From assembly GCF_000007665.1 (NCBI RefSeq), contig NC_006087.1, positions 1,736,001 to 1,800,000 on the forward strand: DNA of 64,000 nucleotides. The letters are read 5' to 3'. The translations under genes were made by a program, and so were the position numbers. Shown here piece by piece: positions 1 to 10,024 of this stretch. The notes beneath the pieces are model-generated. The model searched no databases. It was not told the origin of the DNA and saw nothing but the letters and a program-made list of their open reading frames with translations. Every line of letters begins with the position of its first letter. Position 1 is the first letter of the stretch. Origin of the DNA: Leifsonia xyli subsp. xyli str. CTCB07. GTDB taxonomy: Bacteria; Actinomycetota; Actinomycetes; Actinomycetales; Microbacteriaceae.

Positions 1-92
1 GCGCCTGGGGCAAGGTCGCCGAGTCGGCGATGGCCGCTCGCGTCGTCGAGGCGACACAGCAGCTGGGCAGCGCCGGACACTCCGGCAAGTAG
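1..92 (+). CDS. 3' end of an unidentified gene (partial)
   Basis: An open frame enters from the left edge and ends at TAG 90-92, giving 29 visible residues that begin AWGKVAESAMAARVVEAT and end GSAGHSGK. The segment is alanine-rich and looks like the last amphipathic helix of a cytosolic enzyme. Codon use matches the neighbours. I cannot assign a family from so short a piece. The next gene starts 30 bases downstream on the same strand behind its own ribosome binding site, so co-transcription is possible. Confidence 0.6.
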   Translation, partial: AWGKVAESAMAARVVEATQQLGSAGHSGK

Positions 93-122
93 TCAAAGAC
101 CGACATCGCGGGAGGCGGCCGC

Positions 123-758
123 ATGGCCGAGGAGCAGCAGCCAGACGAGCGTCCGCGACCGAAGTTCGGCGAGCTGGCGCCGCCGGGCTGGTCCTGGAGC
201 CCCCCGGAGGACGTCAACCGCCTCGACACCACACGCCGCAGTCCGGCGGCGTCGGAGAGTCTGGACGCCGCCGAGGACAGGCGTCCCGGCGTACCCGCGG
301 GCCCGGAGGACCACCGGCCAAAGCCTCCCGAGCGGCGCTCACCGTACTCGCCCCCGGCGCAGGCCCATGCGCCGCGCGGGAACTTCTCCGCGACGATCGC
401 GCTCCTGATCGTCGGTCTCTTCGGGATGATCTCCTCCATCGGGACGTTGCAGGCCCTCCCCTCAAGCATGGGACTCCTGCACACCACCCAGCAGCTCGGC
501 GATTTCCACCCCGCCGACTCGGTGAGCGCTCTCATCACGACCGGCTCGATTGTGATGGCCGGTCTGTGGTTCCTCTCCGCCGGGCTCTCGGTCTGGCTGC
601 TCCTCCGGAAGCGGCTCGCGTTCTACCTGCCGATCGTCGCGGGCGTCGTCGCCCTCATCGTCCTTTTCGTGATCGCTGGCGCCGTCATCGCCACCGACCC
701 GGCGCTGCTCGACTATGGCCGAGTCACCCCCAGCCCGGCAGGCACGCCGACACCCTGA
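123..758 (+). CDS. membrane protein with proline-rich N-terminus (DUF6264-like)
   Basis: The protein has 211 residues. The first 80 or so are hydrophilic, rich in Pro, Glu and Arg, and likely cytoplasmic. Three hydrophobic segments follow, around residues 90-108, 138-160 and 165-190, and a short Pro/Thr-rich tail ends in GTPTP. This layout matches small Microbacteriaceae membrane proteins of the DUF6264 type; that family name is my recollection, not a search result. The ATG at 123 is supported by GGGAGG seven bases upstream. No catalytic motif is visible and no function can be given. The strand neighbours are an unknown partial gene upstream and a convergent oxidoreductase downstream. Confidence 0.7.
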   Translation: MAEEQQPDERPRPKFGELAPPGWSWSPPEDVNRLDTTRRSPAASESLDAAEDRRPGVPAGPEDHRPKPPERRSPYSPPAQAHAPRGNFSATIALLIVGLFGMISSIGTLQALPSSMGLLHTTQQLGDFHPADSVSALITTGSIVMAGLWFLSAGLSVWLLLRKRLAFYLPIVAGVVALIVLFVIAGAVIATDPALLDYGRVTPSPAGTPTP

Positions 759-845
759 GGGCCGCTGCGACGCTCCGAGGCCGGCTGCCCAGACCCCCGA
801 CCGGGTGGGCGTGGGAAGAGGAGGCCCCTCCCCACGCCACCGGGG

Positions 846-1715
846 TCAGGCCACAGCCTCCGTACGCGCATCGGCGATCCCCTGCGCGAGCGGCGTCGTC
901 GGCCGGCCGATCAGCTCGGACAGCGTGGGCGTCACCTCTGCGAACCCGCCATCCCGGATGTCGCCGTCGAGCGCGACCACAAAGCCCGCAGTCCCCTCGT
1001 CGAGACCCGCGCCGAGAAGGATCTGCCGGTGCTGTTCCGGCGTCACCGGCCGGTACGCGATCTCCCGCCCGAGCAGGTCCCTAGCGACCGCAGCCAGTTC
1101 GGTGAACGTCCAAGCAGCGTCCCCGGAGAGCTCGTAGACCGCGCCCTCGTGCCCCTCAGCGGTCAGCACCGCCGCGGCGGCTTCGGCGTAGTCTTTGCGG
1201 GATGCGCTCGCGACGCGGCCGGCACCCGCGCTGGCGACGACTTCGCCGGTCATAGACGCGATGCCGACCTGATCCGCGTATGTCTCCGTGTACAGGTTGT
1301 TGCGCAGGATGGTCACCGGCAGCCCAGACTCCGCGAGCAGCCGCTCGGTCGCGGCGTGCTCGGGCGAGAGCACGCCGTCCGTTTCGGTAGCGTGGAAAAC
1401 GCTGGTGTAGACGAGACGGCCGACGCCCGCCCGCTTCGCCGCCTCGATCGCGTTCCCGTGCTGCCGCGCTCGCTGGCCGATCTCCGAGCTGGAGACGAGC
1501 AGCATCGCGTCGGCGCCGGCGAACGCAGGCTCCAGCGTCTCGGGCTTGTCGAAGTCGATCACGGCGGTTTCGATGCCCTGGGCGGCGAGCGGAGCCAGAC
1601 GCTCGGCGCTGCGTCCGAGCGCGCGGATGCTGGCGGCGGGGACGCCGCGTTTCCGCAGCGCCTCCACGGTCAGGCGGCCTAGGTGGCCGGTTGCTCCGGT
1701 GACGATGATGGTCAT
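846..1715 (-). CDS. NmrA/QorB-like NAD(P)-binding oxidoreductase
   Basis: The protein has 289 residues and a Rossmann start, MTIIVTGATGHLG, with the GxxGxxG dinucleotide loop at residues 7-13. An atypical SDR fold follows, and the motif RLVYTSVF stands where the active-site strand lies. The closest known type is YtfG/QorB, an NAD(P)H:quinone oxidoreductase of the NmrA-like group, which would act in the cytosol on quinones or reactive electrophiles. The ATG at 1715 is preferred over an in-frame start 99 bases upstream because AAAGGAAA lies just before it. In relatives such a gene is often divergent to an HxlR-type repressor. Here the divergent side instead carries a serine integrase, so the regulator may have been lost or displaced. 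The frame is intact. Confidence 0.85.
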   Translation of the reverse strand: MTIIVTGATGHLGRLTVEALRKRGVPAASIRALGRSAERLAPLAAQGIETAVIDFDKPETLEPAFAGADAMLLVSSSEIGQRARQHGNAIEAAKRAGVGRLVYTSVFHATETDGVLSPEHAATERLLAESGLPVTILRNNLYTETYADQVGIASMTGEVVASAGAGRVASASRKDYAEAAAAVLTAEGHEGAVYELSGDAAWTFTELAAVARDLLGREIAYRPVTPEQHRQILLGAGLDEGTAGFVVALDGDIRDGGFAEVTPTLSELIGRPTTPLAQGIADARTEAVA

Positions 1716-1849
1716 GATCGGTTTCCTTTCGGTTGGTAACGGGGCCAACCGGCGGCCTGCCGCAAAACTTCCCATACGGAGGTACGCACTTTTTAGTAAG
1801 CAGCTGAGTGACAAACGTACCTACGTCTTTGAGACGGAAGGTGCAAGCG

Positions 1850-3388
1850 GTGAACGAGGTAACGCAGGTAGGTCGGCGTGCGGTTGTGTATGTGCGGATC
1901 AGTGATGACCCGGAGGGTCTGGAGCGGGGTGTGGACCGGCAGGAGGAGGACTTCCGGGCGGTGGCCGCCGCGGAGGGCCTGGAGGTGGTGGCGGTGTTCC
2001 GTGAGAACGACACGTCCGCGTTCAAGCAGCGCACCATCGTGTTGCCCTCGGGTGAGAAGGTCCGGCGGGTGATCCGCCCGAAGTTTAGGGCGATGCTCCA
2101 GTTGATGGCCAACGACGGCGGGGACGTGCTGATAGCCTACGACCTCGACCGTGCGGTGCGTGACCCGCGCGATTTGGAGGATCTGATCGAATCGAAGATG
2201 CTCCACGGGTACGGGGGGCGCTCCGCCACGGGGAGCCTGCGCCTGGACACCGATAGCGATGTGGCGATGGCCCGTGTGCTGGTGGCGATGGCGAACAAGT
2301 CGTCGGCGGACACCGCCAGGCGGGTGGCGCGGGCGTCGAAGCAGCGGGCGGTGGAGGGGTAGTGGCATGGGGGTCGTGCGCCGTTCGGGTATCGGATGGC
2401 GGACTCGACGCTTCACATCGTGCCGGAGCATGCCGCCCAGGTGTGGGAGGCCGTGAACCGGGTCCGGGCCGGCGAGAGCTTGTATCAGATTGTCACGCGG
2501 TGGAACCGTGCTGGGAACACGACCGAGCACGGGGCGTACTGGAACGAGAAGGTGTTGGGATCGCTGCTGCGCAGCCCAGCGTTGAAGGGGGTACGCACGT
2601 ATCATCCGTTGCGTCCCGATGGTGCCAGGACGCCGACGGCAGAGGTGGTCACGCAAGAGAACTGGTCCCCGATTCTGGATGCGGAGACGTGGGATGAGGT
2701 TGTGGGGATTCTGGATGCCCGACGCGCCAAGATCGCGGGACAGGGATTGTCCACGAAGCGGGTGATGCCGTTCTCCGGGCTGACCCGGTGCGGGCGGTGT
2801 GGACACAAGATGCGCAAGAAGGGACCGAAGTACGTGTGCGAGCACCACTCCCGTGGTGGGTGCGCTCGCGCGATCAACGCGACCGAAGTGCAGGCTCATA
2901 TCGAGGAGGTCGTCCTCGCCGCTTTCGCTGGGATCGACCTCACTGGAACCGCTCAACGGTCAGGGAGAGGCGAGAAGGTGACGAGTCTGCGGCAGCGGTT
3001 GGCAGCGGACCGGGAAGCGCTGGAACGCCTGGACGATGACCACTATGACGGGCTGATCGACAGGGCCACCTGGTCCAGGCAGCGGAACCGGATCATGGAT
3101 CGGCTGGCGTTGATTCAGCGCGAGTACGAGCAGGCACTTCCGGTGCTTCCGAGCGCGAGCGTGAACATGAGCACCATCGCGGCCGAGTTGGGCGGGCGCA
3201 CAGCGGCGTGGAAGCACGAGGTGACCAAGCTGGTACTGGAGTGCGTCCACATCCACGCCCAGCCCGCCGGAGTCGCATCGATCGTCCCCCGACGCAAGAC
3301 CGACACCGACCAGGAGTACCAGACCCGGCTACACGCCCACCGGCAGGGACTCCTCACCCAGCGCACCGAGTTCGTCTGGGCCACCTGA
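1850..3388 (+). pseudogene. large serine recombinase (integrase) with one in-frame TAG
   Basis: A 513-codon frame is interrupted only by TAG at 2360-2362. The N-terminal part has the resolvase catalytic motif VYVRIS (nucleophile Ser) and DLDRAVRD. After the stop the same frame continues with the 'recombinase' DNA-binding start HGGRAPFGYR, then a zinc ribbon, CGRCGHK...YVCEHHSRGGC, and a coiled C-terminal region. This is the order of phage or ICE large serine integrases, which recombine attP with attB without high homology. The start is GTG 1850 behind GGAAGG at 1836-1841. The stop falls in the linker between the catalytic and DNA-binding domains, where a Gln, Lys or Glu codon would be one change away. 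Without readthrough no functional integrase is made. It presumably brought in the block to its right. Confidence 0.88.
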
Positions 3389-3666
3389 CCCCGGCACCCT
3401 CGGGCGGGCGCACAACGCCCGCAACCGTGCGATGACAACGGGATCGGGACTGTGCCAGGCAACCCCTGCCGGGCACGGGACGCCACCACCAAAGCCGCCA
3501 CAGTGTGCCTTGGTGGTCACGCTCGTCACGCGGTGGGTCCTGGTCTGCTCGATCGCCCAGGCGCCTAGCTCGACCGCCATCTCACGAAACACAGAATTCA
3601 TTTTTTGAAAGTGTTCGTTCTAGATTTCTCAGAAGACCTTGAGGGAACGGGAGACAGGAAAGAAGA

Positions 3667-4733
3667 ATGACAGACCTGGCAACGTCGCCGCTCTCTCGGA
3701 CGCTCCCCCGCTTCGACGTGGACCTGTTCCAGCGTCGGCACGGGCTGAACGATTCCAACCCTGCCAGCGGGCGCGGGGCGTCCGCGACTCTCGACCTCCT
3801 GAACCGACCCGAGTTTCGAAAAGGTCCCGCCGAGAACATTTTTCATCCTTCGGGAGAGGCACGGGAGAAAATCGAGAGATCGATGCGCTCCGAGTCGCCG
3901 ATCGAGATCGTCCTCCCCTCGTTCGCGGGTCGTCCGCACAACCCGGCCGCCCACCGGCGGGTGAGCCCCGACCTGGGGGGAGCTCTATGCACTGCAACGT
4001 CTCAAGAACATCTCAGACACCGTGCATAGACCTACGCACCTGGCGTTCTCTTCACTCTCCTCCTCGACGGACGTGCCTATCGACCGTTCTACGGCTACAG
4101 CGACGACGAGGCTCTCCCCTACGGCAGCAACCTGGAGTCGCAGATCGACCTGCTCGGCGCACGAGGCCAGATCCGCACTGTCGACATGCACGATCTGATA
4201 ATGGCCCGGAAACGGGACCTCGACGCCGTGGACACCCAAACCCGGCACGAGATCGCTGTCGCGTGGGAGTCTGGCCGGATCGCAGAACGGGACGATCTCA
4301 TCCGAGCGCTGCGGCAAGGAACCGAGACGACAGCGATCTCCGCTGCTCTCATCGAGCTCTATAAGAGCGGGACGCACCGCGAAATCGGTCTCGATGAGTT
4401 CTTCGCCGCGGCCGATGCCGTCATGCGCCAACGCGCCGAGAGCACCGCCTTCGAATACGCCGTCCTGATGGACAAGCTCCGGAAGGTGAACCTCATCGGA
4501 TCCTCCTTCCGCTATGCGATCTGCAGCACGGTCAATCCGAAACCGGGACAATACTCCCCTCGTTTGGCCGGCCCGCGGACGCTCATCTCCCCGTGGCACG
4601 GTGTCGCCGTCGAAGAACCCGACGACTGCATCGTCACACAGTACGAAGCGGCGATCTACCAAGACGTCGAGGACTACACGGCCGTCTTCATCCGGGGGAC
4701 GAAGCCCCGTTCTTTTACACGAGACGCCGGTGA
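3667..4733 (+). pseudogene. isonitrile (isocyanide) synthase, PvcA/DIT1 family, frameshifted
   Basis: Conceptual joining of three frames restores a PvcA/IsnA/DIT1-type protein. It has PIEIVLPSFAGRPHNP, then ELYALQRLKNISDTV, then LLLDGRAYRPFYGYSDDEAL, the run DMHDLIMARKRDLD, and the C-terminal ISPWHGVAVE. These enzymes convert the amino group of Tyr or Trp to an isonitrile using ribulose 5-phosphate carbon, the first step of paerucumarin, rhabduscin and similar metabolites. Breaks lie at a six-G run (3975-3980), near 4030, and probably near a T run at 4714-4717. In a third frame a TGA at 4731-4733 overlaps the next gene's GTG, as in a coupled operon. The start ATG has GGAAAGAAG just upstream. 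No PvcB-type oxygenase or P450 is adjacent. The gene is dead as read. Confidence 0.8.
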
Positions 4734-5959
4734 CGTCGAAGCCGGGTCGAGCGTCGCTCGCCGCGCTGGCGGTCGCGCAGACGCTGGGGACGGCCGCCGT
4801 CGGCATCTCACTCACCGCGAGCGCGCTCACGGTGGCGAGCATGTCGGGGTCGGCAGCCTTCGCGGGCCTCGCCCAGAGCGCGACCATCGTCGGAGCGGGA
4901 GCGCTGGCCCTCCCGATCTCGCGCCTCGCCGCCCGCTGGGGCCGCTCTGTGTCGCTGACGTTCGCTTACACCGTCGCCTTCGCCGGGAGCGGCCTCGCGG
5001 CCCTCGGCGCGGCCGCAGGCGTGCTGGCCGTCTTCCTCGTGGGGATGGCCGGGGTGGGGAGCGGCACGGTCGCCGGACTCGCCCTGCGGTTCGCCGCTGC
5101 CGACCTCGCCCCAGACCCCGCGAAACGTCCGCGCTACATCGCTCTGATTCTCTGGACAGCCAGTGTCGGGAGCCTCATCGGTCCTCCGCTCACGGCAATC
5201 GCCCTGAAAGGAGGAAGCCCGTCCGGGCCGTTCCTCCTCATCGCGCTGCTGTACGGCCTGGCGATCCTGGTGGTCGCACTGACCCGGTTCCGGGCATCCG
5301 GCGATCCAGACGACACCGAGCGGCGAAAGGCCCGAACCGGCGCGGTCGGAAAGCGCTTCCCTCCGGCGGCCCGGGTCGCGATCACCGTCTCGACCTCGAA
5401 CCATATGGCGATGACCGCGCTCATGGGTCTGGCTCCGGTCTTCCTCGACGGCGGGGGGTGAGCGCAGAGGGGATCGGCACGATCATGAGCGCTCATCTGG
5501 TGGGGATGTACGCGCTCAGCCCCCTGTTCGGCGTCATGGTGAGGGCGATCGGCCCGCGTGCGGCCTCTGTGATCGCTTTGACGTCGACGCTGACCGCGTG
5601 CGCCGTGATCGGGTTCGGGCTCCGGACACCCGTCGGGTTCGGCATCGGTCTCACCGTCCTGGGCCTCGGCTGGTCGCTGGGGACGATTGCCAGTTCGGCC
5701 GCACTGGCCTCGGTGCCCCTTGAGGACCGGCTGCGGACGCAGGGGTTCGCCGACACACTCCTCAACATCGGAGCCGGGGCCGCAAGCCTGCTCGGCGGAA
5801 TCGTGGTCGGTCTGGCGGGTTATCCATTCTTGATCGGCGTCGTCGGCGTGTGTGGCGGCCGCTGTCGCGGTACCCGCGCTCGAGCTGATCCGTCGCCGCG
5901 CGGCCGGCGGCTCGCCGGGGACGGCAGAGCCGGGGACCAGCACACCTCCGACCGCCTGA
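4730..5959 (+). pseudogene. MFS transporter, frameshifted twice
   Basis: Two frames restore a drug or metabolite exporter of about 410 residues with roughly 12 hydrophobic segments. The first part begins at GTG 4730 with VTSKPGRASLAALAVAQTLG and includes the MFS loop motif ISRLAARWGRS. Frame is lost at a six-G run near 5452-5457 and regained near 5850, where the tail reads VAAAVAVPALELIRRR and stops at 5957-5959. The GTG overlaps the apparent stop of the isonitrile synthase remnant, so the two were probably translated together. Exporting the isonitrile product is the natural guess for its former role. The substrate itself cannot be read from the sequence. Confidence 0.75.
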
Positions 5960-5971
5960 TCGCAGACGAGG

Positions 5972-7045
5972 CTAGCTGCGCCGCCCGCCGAGCGCTCGCT
6001 CGTCCCGTTTGCCAGCGATGTCCTTGCGCAGTTCTTTCGGCAGCGAGAACATCAGGTCTTCCTCCGCGGTCTTGACCTCCTGCACATCGGCGTAGCCGGC
6101 GCCCGCGAGGTCGGCGAGCACCTCCTGCACCAGCACCTCCGGCACCGACGCGCCACTGGTCACCCCGACGGTCGCGACACCGTCGAGCCACTCCTGGCGG
6201 ATCTCGCTCGCGTAGTCCACGCGGTAGGCCGCCTTGGCGCCGTACTCCAGGGCGACCTCCACGAGGCGCACCGAGTTGGAGGAGTTGGCCGAACCGACGA
6301 CGATGACGAGATCGGCGCTCTGGGCGACCTTCTTGATCGCGACCTGGCGGTTCTGAGTGGCGTAGCAGATGTCGTCGCTGGGCGGGTTCTGCAGGTTCGG
6401 GAAGCGTTCTCGCAGGCGGCGCACGGTCTCCATCGTCTCGTCCACCGAGAGAGTGGTCTGCGAAAGCCAGACGACCCTGTCCGGGTCCTTGACCTCGATC
6501 GTGTCGGCCTCGTCCGGGCTGTTCACGAGGGTGACGCGCTCGGGGGCGTGGCCCGCGGTGCCCTCGACCTCCTCGTGGCCCTCGTGGCCGATCAGGAGGA
6601 TCTCGAAGTCGTCGCGCGCGAACCGGACAGCCTCGCGATGCACCTTGGTCACCAGCGGGCAGGTCGCGTCGATGGCGCGCAGCCCGCGGTCCGCAGCGGC
6701 GGCGACGACCGCGGGCGAGACACCGTGCGCCGAGAACACGATGTGCGCGCCCTCCGGAACCTCGTCCACCTCGTCCACAAAGATCGCACCCTGCCGCTCC
6801 AGCTCGGAGACGACATGGATGTTGTGGACGATCTGCTTGCGCACGTAGACCGGCGCTCCGTAGCGCTCCAGCGCCTTCTCGACGGCGATGACCGCGCGGT
6901 CCACACCGGCGCAGTAGCCGCGGGGGGCGGCCAGCAAGACCCGCTTCTGTCCCCGGACCGGGATATCCTGAAGCAGGCCGCGCACACCCGCGTCCCGCCG
7001 GAGGGGGATGCGGGGCATGGGGAGGCTGATGGTCGCGTCGCTCAC
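5972..7045 (-). CDS. ispH: 4-hydroxy-3-methylbut-2-enyl diphosphate reductase
   Basis: The protein is about 357 residues. IspH (LytB) makes the final step of the methylerythritol phosphate pathway, reducing HMBPP to IPP and DMAPP with a [4Fe-4S] cluster in the cytosol. The three cluster cysteines are visible in [19 protein letters not shown] and [11 protein letters not shown]. The substrate-binding motifs IVHNIHVV and SAHGVSP are present, and so is the proton-relay Glu region ([12 protein letters not shown]). GTG 7045 gives [12 protein letters not shown], which matches the conserved start of Microbacteriaceae homologues as I recall them. ATG 7018 is the alternative. The gene is divergent from xseA and convergent with the decayed MFS gene. 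The frame is intact, as expected for an essential gene. Confidence 0.96.
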   Translation of the reverse strand: MSDATISLPMPRIPLRRDAGVRGLLQDIPVRGQKRVLLAAPRGYCAGVDRAVIAVEKALERYGAPVYVRKQIVHNIHVVSELERQGAIFVDEVDEVPEGAHIVFSAHGVSPAVVAAAADRGLRAIDATCPLVTKVHREAVRFARDDFEILLIGHEGHEEVEGTAGHAPERVTLVNSPDEADTIEVKDPDRVVWLSQTTLSVDETMETVRRLRERFPNLQNPPSDDICYATQNRQVAIKKVAQSADLVIVVGSANSSNSVRLVEVALEYGAKAAYRVDYASEIRQEWLDGVATVGVTSGASVPEVLVQEVLADLAGAGYADVQEVKTAEEDLMFSLPKELRKDIAGKRDERALGGRRS

Positions 7046-7094
7046 CCTTCGATCGTACGCGGCAAGCGCTGAGGAAGGGATGAGAGGAACGCGA

Positions 7095-8387
7095 GTGACG
7101 GAGACGGCGAGTGCGCCCCGGATGGCCCCCGGACCTCCCACTCTCGACGATCCGTGGCCGGTCGCACTGCTGGCGTCGAAGATCCGCGGCTGGATCGAGC
7201 GGCTCGGCACGGCGTGGGTGGAGGGCGAGATCACCCAGTGGGGCGTCTCCGGCGGCAACGTCTACGGCAAGCTGAAGGATCTGAACGAGGACGCCACCGT
7301 CGGTTTCACGATCTGGTCGTCCGTCAAAGCGCGCATCCCCGCCGATCTGAAGCAGGGCGACCGGGTGATCGCCGCCGTCAAGCCGAACTACTGGCTCAAG
7401 GGCGGGACGCTCACCATGCAGGTCTCCGATATGCGCCACGTCGGCCTCGGCGACCTCCTCGAACGGCTCGAGCGGCTGCGCGCGCAGCTGCGCGCCGAGG
7501 GGCTCTTCCGCCCCGAGCGCAAGAAGCGCCTCCCGTTCCTCCCGCACACGATCGGGCTCGTCACCGGGAAAGACTCGGACGCCGAGAAGGATGTGCTTCG
7601 CAACGCCCAGCTGCGCTGGCCGCAGGTGCGCTTCCGCACCGTGTACGCCGCCGTGCAGGGCGACCGGACGGTACCGGAGGTGACAGCGGCCCTCCGGGAG
7701 CTGGACGCCGACCCCGAGGTCGAGGTCATCATCGTCGCCCGCGGCGGCGGCGACTTCCAGAACCTCCTCGGCTTCAGCGACGAGTCCCTGCTCCGCGCAG
7801 CGGCCGGCCTCAGCACGCCGCTCGTCAGCGCCATCGGCCATGAGGCCGACCGGCCGCTGCTGGACGAAGTGGCCGATCTGCGCGCGTCAACTCCCACCGA
7901 CGCCGCCAAGCGGGTGGTCCCGGACGTCGCCGAAGAGCTTGTCCGGGTCCACCAGGCCCGCGCCCGGATCGGGACGCGGCTCACGCACATCATCCGGCAC
8001 GAGATCGACCGCATCGGGCACCTCAGGACCCGGCCCGCCCTCGCCTCCGGGTCCTGGATCGTGGATTCCCGCGCCCAGGATCTGACGCGCTTCGTGGCCC
8101 GCGGGGCCGAACTCGTGGAGCGCTGCGTGGACCGCGAGGCCGCCCGGGTGGCCGAGCTGCGCGGACAACTACGCGCGCTGAGCCCGCAGGCGACGCTGGA
8201 GCGCGGGTACGCGATCGTGCAGAATGCGGCGGGCCGTGTCGTCGCGGCGCCAGGGGAGGCGCCGGCGGGAACGGAACTGCGGATCACCGTCTCCGGCGGG
8301 TCCCTGGCCGCGACCGCCGGGAAGGCGCTCCCCTCGCCGGCGCAGGGCGCGACGAACGGCTCGCTGGCCGCCCCGCGGGGGAAATAG
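7095..8387 (+). CDS. xseA: exodeoxyribonuclease VII large subunit
   Basis: The protein has about 430 residues. An N-terminal OB fold ([22 protein letters not shown]) is followed by the catalytic domain, with [13 protein letters not shown] and [19 protein letters not shown], and a long coiled region ends in LERGYAIV. Together with XseB it degrades single-stranded DNA bidirectionally to oligonucleotides. GTG 7095 is chosen because AGAGGAA lies five bases upstream. An ATG at 7080 has its purine stretch directly abutting. The stop is one base before the xseB start, so the two subunits form a tight operon that continues to the DUF4245, carbonic anhydrase and fumarase genes. The C-terminal 30 residues are low-complexity Ala/Gly/Pro. 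Confidence 0.95.
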   Translation: MTETASAPRMAPGPPTLDDPWPVALLASKIRGWIERLGTAWVEGEITQWGVSGGNVYGKLKDLNEDATVGFTIWSSVKARIPADLKQGDRVIAAVKPNYWLKGGTLTMQVSDMRHVGLGDLLERLERLRAQLRAEGLFRPERKKRLPFLPHTIGLVTGKDSDAEKDVLRNAQLRWPQVRFRTVYAAVQGDRTVPEVTAALRELDADPEVEVIIVARGGGDFQNLLGFSDESLLRAAAGLSTPLVSAIGHEADRPLLDEVADLRASTPTDAAKRVVPDVAEELVRVHQARARIGTRLTHIIRHEIDRIGHLRTRPALASGSWIVDSRAQDLTRFVARGAELVERCVDREAARVAELRGQLRALSPQATLERGYAIVQNAAGRVVAAPGEAPAGTELRITVSGGSLAATAGKALPSPAQGATNGSLAAPRGK

Positions 8388-8388
8388 A

Positions 8389-8667
8389 ATGGATGCCATG
8401 CCACTCTCCGATATCAGCGCGCTCGGCTACGAGGAGGCGCGCGACGAACTCGTCCGCGTCGTCACCGAGCTGGAGCAGGGCTCCGCGACGCTCGAGGAGT
8501 CCCTCGCGCTCTGGGAGCGCGGCGAAGCTCTGGCCCGGCGCTGCGAGGAGTGGCTGATCGGTGCGAAGGCCCGGCTCGACGCCGCGCGCGCCGGGGCCGC
8601 AGAGAGCGCGGGCACGGCAAAAAGCGCGGTCGCGGCGGACAGCAGGGGAGCCGCGGACAGCGCATGA
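8389..8667 (+). CDS. xseB: exodeoxyribonuclease VII small subunit
   Basis: The protein has 92 residues and the XseB helical hairpin: [18 protein letters not shown], followed by [23 protein letters not shown]. This region binds the coiled coil of XseA to form the exonuclease VII filament. The tail is Ala-rich and probably disordered. The ATG at 8389 has GGGGGAAA four bases upstream; ATG 8398 in frame is the alternative. The stop TGA overlaps the ATG of the next gene in an ATGA arrangement, indicating translational coupling. Confidence 0.94.
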   Translation: MDAMPLSDISALGYEEARDELVRVVTELEQGSATLEESLALWERGEALARRCEEWLIGAKARLDAARAGAAESAGTAKSAVAADSRGAADSA

Positions 8668-9320
8668 GCCCCCGAAACAAGCCCCCGGCGGTCGTCGCCG
8701 AACTCGGTCGCCCCGAGACGCCGGAGGAGACGGCGGCCCGCAGGGCGCAGAACTCGGCCAACCACCGCAACCGGCAGACCGTCAACAACCTCGTGTACTC
8801 GCTCATCGCGACCGTCACACTGGTGATCGTGATCGTGCTGGCCGTCCCGCGTGGCGCCCCCACCGCGTCCACCCACGACGTCGACTTCGCCGCCGTTGCG
8901 CAGCAGGCGCAGGGCAGCGAGCCGGACCCTCTGCTGGTTCCGGAGCTGCCGGACTCCTGGACGTCCAACAGCGCACAGTTCCGCACCAAGACCGCCGACG
9001 GCGTCGACTCCTGGTATATCGGGCTGCTCACGCCGAAAGGCGAGTTCATCGGTGTCACCCAGGGCTTCGAGGCGAACGAGAGCTGGATGGCCGGCCAGGT
9101 GAACCGCAGCCGGATCGCCGGGACCCGGGACATCGACGGCGTGCGCTGGGACGTGTACGACAACCGCACATCCGGCGCGGACACCGGCAACGTCGCCTAC
9201 GCCCTGACGACGACAGCGGGAAAGAGTTCCATCGTCGTCTTCGGGACCGCCGGCGACGCCGAGTTCCAGACAGTCGCCGCCGCACTGGCCGGACAGATCC
9301 GATCGCTGGGAGACGCGTGA
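8664..9320 (+). CDS. DUF4245 single-pass membrane protein
   Basis: The protein has 218 residues: a charged N-terminal cytoplasmic stretch, one hydrophobic helix at about residues 44-62, and an extracytoplasmic domain with [18 protein letters not shown] and [14 protein letters not shown]. This is the architecture of DUF4245, a family regularly found next to xseB and glpX in Actinobacteria (recollection). Its function is unknown. Its start overlaps the xseB stop (ATGA at 8664), and its own stop overlaps the next start by one base (TGATG). It therefore sits in a tightly coupled operon between a DNA repair enzyme and a carbonic anhydrase. Confidence 0.85.
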   Translation: MSPRNKPPAVVAELGRPETPEETAARRAQNSANHRNRQTVNNLVYSLIATVTLVIVIVLAVPRGAPTASTHDVDFAAVAQQAQGSEPDPLLVPELPDSWTSNSAQFRTKTADGVDSWYIGLLTPKGEFIGVTQGFEANESWMAGQVNRSRIAGTRDIDGVRWDVYDNRTSGADTGNVAYALTTTAGKSSIVVFGTAGDAEFQTVAAALAGQIRSLGDA

Positions 9321-9988
9321 TGCCCACGAACCGTCCGGGACGCATCTGGAACGAGTTGTTGCGGGGCAACGAGCGCTTCGTCGCCGGCACGCCCCGTCAT
9401 CCGCGCCAGGGCGTCGAACGCCGCGAATCCGTCGCCCAGGGCCAGGCCCCCCTCGCCGCGATCTTCGGCTGCGCCGACTCCCGTCTCGCCGCCGAGATCA
9501 TCTTCGACCTCGGGCTCGGCGACGCGTTCGTCGTACGCAACGCCGGCCAGGTGATCTCGGACTCGGTGGTCGGCTCGCTGGAGTACGCGGTCGCCGTACT
9601 GAAGGTGCCGCTCATCCTCGTGCTCGGCCACGACGCCTGCGGCGCCGTCGCCTCGGCCATCGCCTCGCAGGCGGCCGACGCCGAACCGCTCCCCCCGCAC
9701 ATCGCCTCGCTCATCGCCCCGATCGTCCCGGCCGTTCACCGCGTGACGAACACCGCGATGGACGCCGCGATCGACCCCGCACAGGTGGACGCCTCCGCGG
9801 TCGGCCGGGAGCATCTGCGCCACACGGTGAGCGAGCTGCTGGCCTGCTCGGAGATCATCAGCGACGCCGTCGCCGCCAATCTCCTCGCCATCGTCGGGGC
9901 CAACTACCGGCTCCAGGAAGGTCGGGTCGTCCCCGACGTCGTCGTCGGTCTGGCCGATCCGGCCGCCGACTCGCCGAGTGCCGCCTGA
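9320..9988 (+). CDS. beta-class carbonic anhydrase
   Basis: The protein has 222 residues. The zinc ligands and catalytic dyad of beta carbonic anhydrases are visible in GCADSRLAAE (Cys, Asp-Arg) and GHDACGAV (His, Cys), with the VVRNAGQV segment between them. The enzyme interconverts CO2 and bicarbonate in the cytosol, supplying bicarbonate to carboxylases. The start overlaps the upstream stop by one base (TGATG). The length and motif spacing are normal and the frame is intact. It precedes fumC by 36 bases and may share its transcript. Confidence 0.94.
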   Translation: MPTNRPGRIWNELLRGNERFVAGTPRHPRQGVERRESVAQGQAPLAAIFGCADSRLAAEIIFDLGLGDAFVVRNAGQVISDSVVGSLEYAVAVLKVPLILVLGHDACGAVASAIASQAADAEPLPPHIASLIAPIVPAVHRVTNTAMDAAIDPAQVDASAVGREHLRHTVSELLACSEIISDAVAANLLAIVGANYRLQEGRVVPDVVVGLADPAADSPSAA

Positions 9989-10024
9989 GCGGCGCTCACA
10001 ACACACAGTAAGGAAGAACACACC

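Noticed and set aside
1786-1800. ACTTTTTAGT as an HxlR/QorR-type operator upstream of the oxidoreductase
   Set aside because: Only three symmetric base pairs and no regulator gene next to it; not distinguishable from chance.
3329-3601. Minus-strand 90-codon ORF behind the integrase
   Set aside because: Overlaps the integrase end, has no ribosome binding site of note and no recognisable features.
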